A stretch of DNA of 64,000 nucleotides from positions 186,001-250,000 of the forward strand of contig JAGVSM010002869.1 of NCBI GenBank assembly GCA_022494885.1. Reading direction: 5' to 3'. A program made the position numbers and the translations under genes. This DNA comes from Micrasema longulum. Taxonomy: Eukaryota; Arthropoda; Insecta; Trichoptera; Brachycentridae. The notes beneath the pieces were generated by a model that was not told the DNA's origin, made no database searches, and saw only the letters and a program-made list of their open reading frames with translations. This document shows, one piece after another, positions 56,330-64,000 of the stretch (positions are counted from its first letter, which is position 1; each line of letters starts with the position of its first letter).

Positions 56330-56910
56330 CTACAGTTTTCCTAGACCAGCATCTGAAATCCTGTACTAATCATGTTACCATTCAAATTATAAAAATAAAT
56401 AATAGTAGGAATTTTATAGGTCATTTTTTAAACGTACACATTCGTTTTGTATAAAATTTATTTTTATTTAACCCTATTTTGTCTTACTCTTTGTCGTCCT
56501 CAAGGTGCAATGGTCAGCGCTTTGCCAACCACGCAAGAGGTCTCGGGTTCGATTTCCGACATGATTGATATAAAATATTATTTAAAATTGTGTTTTTTCA
56601 CTAGAATATTTCATAATCCCTAGACTGGTACCTGAAGCGTAAAACTGATCACCTTACCTTCATGTAACAAAAATGATTAAGATACGCTGAGATTGGTGTA
56701 CCAATGCAGTGCCCTATGCACCATTAGGTGTGGAAAGGGAACGACGATTATAAGGTTTTCTTAGACCAGCATCTGAAGTGTAGTATTGATCATGTTAGCA
56801 TTGAAATTATTGAAAAAACTAATTAGTAAGAATTTTACAGTTCACTTTTTAAACGTACGCTTTCGTTTTGTATTAAATTTATTTGTATTCAACGCCATTT
56901 TTTCGTGTAA
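56330..56910 (+). repeat. SINE A copy flanked by duplicate spacer units
   Basis: The spacer unit (CTAGACCAGCATCTGAA, ATCATGTTACCATTCAAATT, TTTTTAAACGTACACATTCG) precedes a full SINE A at 56493-56750 (CAAGGTGCAATGGTCAGCGC, GGTTCGATTTCC, TGCACCATTAGGTGTGGAAA). A second spacer unit follows at 56755-56905. The 45.1-45.56 kb region has the same first two parts. Confidence 0.7.
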
Positions 56911-57289
56911 CGTTTTTATTTGGTTTATCTTCATAATTTACTTTGCACATTTATATTTTTAATAACGTACCTTTCTGTGGTAATTATTTTTCTTGTTAAG
57001 TCAGAAAATGTCTTTTATGTTAAACTTATGGAAGCTGTTTTTTAAATACATATTTTAATAATGAATAATCGGATGGGGTGGTGCTTTTAAAACGAATATT
57101 TTACCAGTTGAAAAAATACAAAACTTCATTATAAAAGTTATTTTGAAAAAACCGTATACTTTTCCCACTGTTCAATTTAAAAAAAAAAAAGGTTTTAGAT
57201 ATAAAATTGCTATATAAAAAGAATTGTTTGCTTCAAATACACAAAGATAAAATAAACAGTAGTATTTCAATGAAATGAACAAAGATAAT

Positions 57290-57520
57290 AAAAAATACAG
57301 TCAGGATTACAATATATTTCAGAAAGAAGTGAAAAATTACATCTATAATTCTTCTTTATGTAACACTGATTGAAAACATCGTTTATATCTTTTTTGTAAT
57401 TCATTTATATTTTCCTAAAAATATTATTAATTGAAATAAACTATTGTAAGACACCACTCCCCATTATGTACACAAAAAAATTTAATTTCTTTTACGCAAT
57501 GGGGAACGTAAAACTTTTAT
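57290..57520 (+). repeat. Dispersed repeat, copy 1 (copy 2 at 61.55 kb)
   Basis: CAGGATTACAATATATTTCA, AAACATCGTTTATATC and ACTCCCCATTATGTACACAA match 61555-61780 in order and orientation. Noncoding. Confidence 0.7.
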
Positions 57521-57524
57521 TTTA

Positions 57525-57620
57525 TTGGTTGGTTGGAAGAAATTGCCATTTGGCAATAAGCCCGCCAATGTACAAATAACATTATGTACAAAAAGTTAAA
57601 TAAATAAATAAAAAAATAAA
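57525..57620 (+). mobile_element. LINE 3' tail with TAAA repeat
   Basis: TTGGTTGGTTGGAAGAAATT, hairpin TTGCCATTTGGCAA, TAAGCCCGCCAATGTACAAA and TAAATAAATAAA. Closely similar to the tail at 63.33 kb. Confidence 0.65.
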
Positions 57621-57839
57621 CGTTAAAGTAAATACATGTATTTGATAAATGTAAAAAAATGTATTTAGTTGTAATATTGTATTTTTATTTGTTATTAAAA
57701 AAAATAAAATAATGTTAAATAAAGAAATAAAATTAAGTGATGACGCAATGGGCAATTGGTATTACTGCGCAGTAATGTAACTAACTACCTTATTAATAAT
57801 TTGAAGTATTTTTATTGTGCTATTTTGGGAAAATAATGT

Positions 57840-58015
57840 CAAGGGAAATTTAATAAATAACCCAAAATGCTTTCTAGCTACAGAGTGAATGGGGGTTTAA
57901 GATCGTAGTTCTCCGTTTCAAAGTATGCTAAATTTTAATTACATCTAGGAGCAAGATAACAACACATTTTGCAGCCACAGAACGCATTGACGCGCGGCCA
58001 GAAATCTAACCGTAA
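57840..58015 (-). mobile_element. L2-type fragment with two internal units
   Basis: Plus-strand TTTCTAGCTACAGAGTGAAT (57871 on) and TTTGCAGCCACAGAACGCAT (57968 on) are degenerate cores in inverse orientation. Confidence 0.5.
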
Positions 58016-58795
58016 TGTTTTTTTTTAAAACTAAGAAGTGTTTTAGCAGTAGAAATCAAGACCTCATTATTTACAGTTGAAATTTAAGTTCGAAATATTT
58101 TTTTAGTAAATTTTATTCATATTTATATAAGTACCTTTAGTGTATAATCAGTTGGACAGTTCTTTGAAAACCACAAACAACTTGAATACGTTTAAAGTCA
58201 ATATAACCAAGTGGATCGCTGCACGGGGCTACAAAAAACAATATGTTTCAGGCAATGCAGTGAATCCAAACTAAAATATATTTCTGATTTTCAACATGAT
58301 GCTTAGAATATACATTTTTTTGTATACCTTTATTATTAGTGTTTTCCATTCTTAAAAACCAGTAAATTTACAATATGTTAGCCATAGAACAAGTTATTGT
58401 CTAGTTGGGCAACAAATTGTGGATTGAAAATGTAAAAATAAATTTTGCGTGTGAATTGTTTACGGTTTTTCTTTCTTCTTATTTCTGTTTTCTTTAATAC
58501 AAACAAATATATTTGTATCTTAATGTAAAACATAATCAATAAATAAACATGTGGAAGCATTTATCATTAAACTTTGCAGCTACAAAGCGCACGAACCAAT
58601 GGAATATGGTGTTGATAAAAGTGGATTAAGATAGGATTGTAGATAAAAAGTAATAAAATAATGAATTTGGCTAACAGGGAAATATCACATACTACGAATA
58701 CCGATAAAAATAATAAATGGTATTTTCATAATTACTATTGATATTTTGGAGAAATGTTTTCATAAATAAATGTAAACAAGAAATTTAATAAAATA
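58016..58795. other. AT-rich spacer with one lone L2 core
   Basis: TTTGCAGCTACAAAGCGCAC at about 58574 is a single inverted core. The frame at 58378-58560 (minus) has no family. Confidence 0.4.
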
Positions 58796-58799
58796 CGTT

Positions 58800-59070
58800 A
58801 CTAGAAAAATGCGACGTGGTCGGCCTTGGTTGTAGTGACGTCAAGATTTGCGATAATGCTCTACACAAATTTCAATAGCCAGGAACAAATAAGCATGAAT
58901 CGTAACGTATTGGGGGCGTGGCCAATAGAATGACCGTTTTTGCGGGAATTCAAAATTACAAATTTAAAAACAACTAATAATTAGCAAATTTTATTTTACT
59001 AGACAGTTTATCATAGACCTTTATTAATTAAAAAAATGTTTAAAAAAGTGATATTTTCCTATTATCCCAG
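58800..59070 (+). repeat. Second copy of the 46.57-kb repeat
   Basis: AATCGTAACGTATTGGGGGC, GTGGCCAATAGAATGACCGT and TTTTTGCGGGAATTCAAAAT match. It contains a GC-box/CCAAT arrangement. The L2 part is not present downstream. Confidence 0.65.
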
Positions 59071-59329
59071 AAGCTTATTCTAAGGATCTTCAATTTCCCT
59101 CTTTAAAAAGAAAAGAATGGTAAAAATATGTAATTAGTGGAAATAACATAGAGGTATATAAGAGAGTATGGAGGTAAATGAGGAAATAAATACGATAGTC
59201 AAAAACAATATTATTTTAGAAAAAAACGCAATTCTTTGTATTCATATCATTCAACATTATATAAAAGATTTTCTGTTACTTGACGTTTCCCCGATTCCAT
59301 CCTTATATGAAATACTCTGTTGCCACGCA

Positions 59330-59485
59330 GGGGTGCTAGAGCACAGGCCCGCGGCAGGGCGGCGAGGGGCGCAGGGTGGCGCTGGGGGGGCGGCGCTGGG
59401 GGGCAGACCGCTGTATCGATCGGGCGGCTGGGCCCGAGGGCGGCGCCCGACTCCAGTGGACTACTGCGATTGGAGGGGCATTAGA
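59330..59485 (+). other. GC-rich island, possible exon
   Basis: A sharp GC block after a good acceptor (TACTCTGTTGCCACGCAG, ending 59329). One plus frame reads GVLEHRPAAGRRGAQ, later PLYRSGGWARGRRPTPVDYC and DWRGIRG, then TAG. A second frame is open to GHTAG, and the minus strand is open too, which is expected from such composition. No family recognised. It may be an alternative last exon or a CpG-rich regulatory site. Confidence 0.3.
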
Positions 59486-59512
59486 GGATAGAGCGCCACA
59501 GAAAACGATCGA

Positions 59513-59536
59513 TTTCATGACCAAAGTGTCATGAAA
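59513..59536. repeat. Small palindrome
   Basis: TTTCATGAC, six-base loop, GTCATGAAA, directly beyond the GC island. Confidence 0.7.
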
Positions 59537-59879
59537 ACTTGTACTTTTTTAGGATCACGTCATGATCAACGTTCCTTGTTTAAAAAAAAATACTTTAGAC
59601 GCCTGCGCCTGTGATAAGTGTCCTTACATGCCATGTACAAGGCTTTAAGTACTCTGGAAAAATCGCAATACATTCTCTCATCGTCTCTCAAGATTGATTG
59701 TTGATTCTGGTTAATTACCTTAATGCTTTATTAATTTAATCGTTCCATGTTGATGATCAATCTCTACAGAGCTATGACGTAACGTCCACAAACAGACTCA
59801 AGGCTCGAGTGTCCTATTAGCCATGGACATTCAGGTTGTTAAAAAGATTGTTGGTGGTGGAAAAAAACCACATCATCTT

Positions 59880-60305
59880 ATTCATTTTATTCGTTTCTCC
59901 GTAGGGGTTGAAGAACGCCATATCACTGTCTTTCTATACAAACATGGCTGCCAATTATTCCAACTTTTGACGAGTCCATCTTCAAGTATTTGGTAGATTT
60001 GGTCTAGCCATGTCTTTCTCGGTCTTCTTCGTTTTCTGTATCCGTCAACATTCGCGTCGCAAATCTTTTCGGCCGTTCTTTCGCCTCCCATTCGCCATAC
60101 ATGTTGAGATCAACGCAGAACCTCTGTTTTGATTTTGTCGATAATGATTATCTCAGCCTTACTTGCACGGGTCTGGACATTTGTGCAGCTACCACAGGTC
60201 TGAGAGACGGAGTTTCGAAAGCATTCAGTCTGCTTTCATCCTTGTGGTTCTAATTCTATAATTCGCTTCCATACATAAGGGTCGGCACCAGGACTCCATT
60301 TCTCT
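59880..60305 (-). mobile_element. LINE (YADD-type) C-terminal fragment
   Basis: The minus frame 60091-59882 has ERTAEKICDANVDGYRKRRR then PRKTWLDQIYQILEDG. Upstream, other frames give a decayed DRCTNVEIR region, down to GGAGTCCTGGTGCCGACC at about 60295. The 3' end lies near 59882. Confidence 0.75.
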
Positions 60306-60419
60306 TCTTCATATTCGTACAGTGCGCATCGCAACGTCCGGATTCACAGCGTATAATGCCGTTATTTACAGACAAAACTCAAGGTAAGGAAAATACATAC
60401 TAATATCAAAGAGCTCAGA

Positions 60420-60612
60420 GTAATAGCGCGCTACAGCAGACATGCAATTTCGCTGTATGAAATAGAACAAAGCGTTGCAAATTTTTGGTTCGGTTTTCGG
60501 TTTAACAACAAACGTGTAACAGATGGTTTCGTCGCTGTGTTTGCAATTTTCGACCTGAGCACCTAAGGCCCATTGTTTTACTGTAAACTTAACTTCGTAA
60601 TTGATATACCTA
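60420..60612 (+). repeat. Dispersed repeat, relative of 23.92 kb
   Basis: GCGTTGCAAATTTTTGG, TTTGCAATTTTCGACCTGAG and ACTGTAAACTTAACTTCG match in order. Confidence 0.4.
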
Positions 60613-61079
60613 GAATGATTTTTGTCCGTATGGGCTCTATAATGCCGTCATATGTAAATGGCAGTTATTTGCGAAAGTCATATTTTAAGATATATCACTC
60701 TATAGCATTTATCAACTTCATGCAATATTAAAACAAATTTAAATATTCAAAGTAAAAACACAGTGTATAAATTGTTTTCAAAGCATAAAACCTGTGTATG
60801 TCATATTTACACTGAGTTTTTGCTTATGGTTCTCTAGATATTGCTTTGAAAATTAAAAAAAAAACATTGTGTCGTTTTTTGTGCTGAAATAATTTTTTTA
60901 TTGCTCATTGCCATACATGTTATCTAATGATTTGAAATTTCTTTTAGAACATTAGCTCATGATTTTTGAAAAAAAAACCAGCCCTTTTTGCATGTGACAG
61001 TAGTATTTATAGAGATAGCGCTTATGGTTAACTCTGAGGCAAAGAATAACTTGAAGATGGAGAAAATTTATTTATTTAA
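60613..61079. other. AT-rich spacer, nothing recognised
   Basis: No coding or repeat signature. Confidence 0.4.
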
Positions 61080-61545
61080 ACACCTTGTATACATATACGG
61101 GGTTCGAATCGTCAGTAAGGTCGCAGTGAGTCACATCTTGCTGGGGGGTGGGATTCTATTAAATGGTGCGAATGCCCAGTTGCATTCCACCGGCAACACT
61201 ACTGACTAGTCCAACTCGTTAGCTTCCACGTCGCGAACCTTGGGCAATGGGATCACACTCATAACGGTGTTATCACAGCAGATAACAAGAGGATGAAAGG
61301 CGAGTTTCTGGCGCCTGCAAACCAGAACCAACCAGCTAAGGGAAGGTAACCCCGACACAAAAATCCACCTGAGAAGGCAACGGGAAACCACTCTGGTCAT
61401 CTTTTCTCAGGAATCTCTATGGCGAGTACATCCAACGAGCAGTTGTCCTGGCCTCGGAGTAGCGCAGGACCGAGATGCTTTAGCTGTAGTGATCGCCAAC
61501 GTCAAGGGGACCTGATAAGGCACCGCAAGAAGAAGAAGATATACA
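61080..61545 (+). mobile_element. Retrotransposon 3'UTR-like block with AAG tail
   Basis: A GC-richer 460-bp block (CCTTGGGCAATGGGATCACA, GAGAAGGCAACGGGAAACCA, CTCTATGGCGAGTACATCCA) ends in CACCGCAAGAAGAAGAAG, as RTE-like LINE 3' ends do. The frame on the minus strand at 61206-61400 is incidental. The assignment is by pattern only. Confidence 0.45.
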
Positions 61546-61554
61546 AAAAAGTGC

Positions 61555-61780
61555 AGTCAGGAATACAATATATTTAAGAAAGAAGTGAAAAGTTACATTT
61601 ATAATTCTTTTTGTGAAGGGCTGATTAAAAACATCGTTTATTTATATTTTTTTGTAATTTATATGTTATCCTAAAAATATTAACAATTAAAACAAACTAT
61701 TGTAAGTCGTCACTCCCCATTGTGTACACAATAATTGTTTTTTTCTTTTACGTAACTGGAAACGTTAATGTAAAAATATA
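61555..61780 (+). repeat. Dispersed repeat, copy 2
   Basis: CAGGAATACAATATATTTAA through CACTCCCCATTGTGTACACA. Pair of 57290-57520. Confidence 0.7.
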
Positions 61781-63325
61781 TGTATTTAATATTTATAAAA
61801 ATTCTATAATATTGTATACCTATTTTTGTTATCTGAATAAAAAAAAAATATATATACAGTTTATGTGCGGGCATATTGTCTTAATTTCTTCCTACCTACC
61901 CAAATCGTTCAATTTGAGAAAATCAGTAAAATATGAAAATATTGTAGGTATATTACAATATTTTAATTATAACAATAAATAAAAATATGCACTTGTACAT
62001 ATATGTGTATTTTAGAAATAAAAATTTACTAAATATCTACACTATACTATGAAGAAACAATAGAATGAACTTTTCTCACGTTGAGTTTTGTCTTTGAATA
62101 CGGGTACTAAAGTACGCAATAGTAATTGGTAGCTAGGTCTAATTTATATTTTTAGGTTAAGTTTCCTACAACCTTATGGGGATCTATTTATAGAAATAAA
62201 GTCCACTGGGACTTAACCCATTGAAAGCTTAGCTCAGAACATAATACGTAGGTAGTAGCTACACGCCCGGGCTTACAGTCAATATAAGTGTTTATTTGAG
62301 TAATAATATGCAATGTTACAACTTAATAATGTGTGCCTAATACATACATGTATATCCTTCATTTGTAACATCGTGTTACTAACAATTATTTCACAACAAA
62401 GATGGAGACTATTTTAAGACAAGGAAATACGGAAGTCCAGCCATTTATAGGACTTACTTAGTTATATTTATTTTTAAATATCGGTTCTATTTGGATCAAA
62501 ATTTTAAATAATTTTTTTATTTATTCTGAATGCTCATGAGATTTATTAAGCCAATATAAGATAAAATAATGTCTTCATTTCAAACTTTCATCACTCAAAA
62601 AAATTATAAATCTATATAGGACCTAGTTTCCCCAACGCGACGTTGTTTCTTCCGGTCTACTAACAAGTTAATGAACTAACATACCCTATCGCCGTCAGAA
62701 TTGGGAAAATTTGATTGAGGGTGACAGACGAATTGACTGTATAAACTTAGGTTGCTCTGAACATTGAAAGCAGTAAATGTCAATTCAAAAAATAAAAAAA
62801 ACGCGAATCTTTTGTCAACAAATTTTTATTTTCTGAAAAAAAAAAAATACCGTTTATTACCGCAAAAAATATTTCTTTGTAAAATAAAAAAATGCTGACG
62901 AGCCGGTTTCGCGGTTTAGTGGGTTTCATTATTTTTCCTTTTTTGTATTTCTGTTCATGTATTTATCTTCTAAAATAAAAATAAATAAATAAATGACATG
63001 ATATAATACCTATATATGCCTCAACCATATTCTCTTTATAAAAAAATGTGCTTTACATGAAATGAATGAGCACACAAAATACTATTAAGTAAAAATCCGC
63101 TTGCTCAAAAATACGTGCATAGCGGAGTTAGGTCAAATTAGACCCAGTTTTAAATGTCGCCTTTTAAGCATTTTTTGTAGATTTTATAATATTATTTCCT
63201 TTCCATCTCCTCTCTACTCCTCTCTTCCTAGTAGAGTGAATTTTTTAGTTAATTTTTGGATAAAGTTATAAGTCATAATTACCTAGAATATGTCCATGTA
63301 CTTGTAACTTTCTCAAACTAAACGG
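61781..63325. other. AT-rich spacer with a family D end
   Basis: At about 62392-62460, ACAACAAAGATGGAGACTAT and GGAAATACGGAAGTCCAGCC resemble a family D terminus. The rest shows no gene or clear repeat. Confidence 0.4.
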
Positions 63326-63327
63326 TT

Positions 63328-63420
63328 TGGGCAGGTAGGAAGAAATTGCCTTAAGGCAATTTGCCTGCCGTTATACGAGTATGTACCTATATATAAAGTG
63401 TTAAATAAATAAATAAATGT
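63328..63420 (+). mobile_element. LINE 3' tail (jockey/R1-like)
   Basis: GGGCAGGTAGGAAGAAATTG, hairpin TTGCCTTAAGGCAA, TTTGCCTGCCGTTATACGAG and TAAATAAATAAATG. Confidence 0.7.
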
Positions 63421-63471
63421 TATTGTATCATAAAAATATTTTCTGAATAATGAAAAAACGTATGATTTATC

Positions 63472-63497
63472 GTACACAAAACTTTAGTTTTGTGTAC
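63472..63497. repeat. 26-bp palindrome
   Basis: GTACACAAAACT, two bases, AGTTTTGTGTAC. Perfect 12-bp stems. Confidence 0.85.
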
Positions 63498-63559
63498 AAT
63501 ATTTCATGATTTAGTTAAGGAAAAATATTTTTTTTCATAATATACAAATGAATTGAAAT

Positions 63560-63732
63560 GGCGGCCCTCGCGGTGTAGTGGTCAAGATGCTTGACTCACA
63601 CACAGGAGGTTCCGGGTTCGATTCCCGCTGAGAACACAAAAATAAATGTGATTTTTCTCAAGCCTGGGTGTTCTGTGATGTAATTCGCCTCTGTAATTGG
63701 GCCTCCTGGCCTGTTGTGGTGCAAAAAAAAAA
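63560..63732 (+). repeat. SINE family C, full
   Basis: GGCGGCCCTCGCGGTGTAGT, GGTTCGATTCCCGCTGAG, CTCAAGCCTGGGTGTTCTGT, GGCCTGTTGTGGTGC and an A-run. Matches the 18.72-kb copy. Confidence 0.8.
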
Positions 63733-63829
63733 AACGTTATTTTTATTACACTTTTAAACTTTAACTGGGAATTAAATATTGCACGGTAAATTTCGATTTC
63801 CAAAAAATTACAAAATATTAACATTCATC

Positions 63830-64000
63830 ATTATCATACTCTTTTCCGCATCCAGTGGTGCAAAAGGCACTGTATAAGTAAATGAAGCGTAGAAAGCTGA
63901 TAAGTCTTACGCTTCTAGTGCCAGTCCAGGAACAATGACATATTGCAGTTCGAAAAACCTTTAAAATCAATATTTTATATCCACCCTGTCAGGAATCGAA
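63830..64000 (-). repeat. SINE family A, inverted, cut by the window edge
   Basis: Minus strand: CAGGGTGGATATAAAATATT, GGCACTAGAAGCGTAAGACT and the tail with CACTGGATGCGGAAAAG. The tRNA-like head is only begun at the right edge. Confidence 0.7.

Noticed and set aside
59168..59491. 107-codon protein starting MEVNEEIN
   Set aside because: The first half is AT-rich with no family; only the GC-rich part after the acceptor is worth considering.

Overview
This is AT-rich nuclear DNA from an insect, most likely a moth or butterfly. The evidence is spliced genes with GT-AG introns, tRNA-derived SINEs, many decayed non-LTR retrotransposon (LINE) ends and mariner, hAT and pogo-like DNA elements. Short GGTAGGTA/TAGGTACC motifs in spacers also fit Lepidoptera, but the order is an inference and no species can be named.

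Region 1 (1-17.3 kb) is the gene-bearing part. The 5' half of a DEAD-box RNA helicase of the DDX18/pitchoune/Has1 type runs on the minus strand and is cut by the left edge. A complete nine-exon WDR36/UTP21 gene (892 residues) runs on the plus strand from 2515 to 15148. An intronless NDC1 nucleoporin gene (568 residues) lies on the minus strand at 15470-17176, tail to tail with WDR36. DDX18 and WDR36 are divergent, 496 bp apart, and both serve small-subunit ribosome assembly; the shared promoter holds two CACGTG E-boxes. WDR36 introns have collected SINEs, an L2 tail, a pogo-like MITE nested in a SINE, and a 220-bp foldback.

Region 2 (17.3-64 kb) has no confidently recognised host gene and is mostly repeats. 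The best-defined elements are a broken mariner with both terminal repeats (28999-30320), a 906-bp hAT derivative with an exact 8-bp target duplication (32380-33285), a 389-bp MITE inserted in a LINE reverse transcriptase (31630-32018), and a near-perfect 103-bp-arm palindrome (36017-36263). There are also several L2-clade LINE 3' ends carrying a reiterated internal unit, about ten fragments of one LINE family, and roughly twenty copies of one SINE family.

A possible unrecognised host gene is sketched on the minus strand: a putative first exon in a promoter-like segment (55763-55802), an internal exon (22864-22907) and a terminal exon with stop and poly(A) signal (21809-21891). The exons are individually plausible, but their linkage is unproven. 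GC-rich islands near 39.95, 52.8, 56.0 and 59.4 kb stand out and may be regulatory or exonic. No CRISPR array, operon, rRNA gene or convincing functional tRNA gene was seen.
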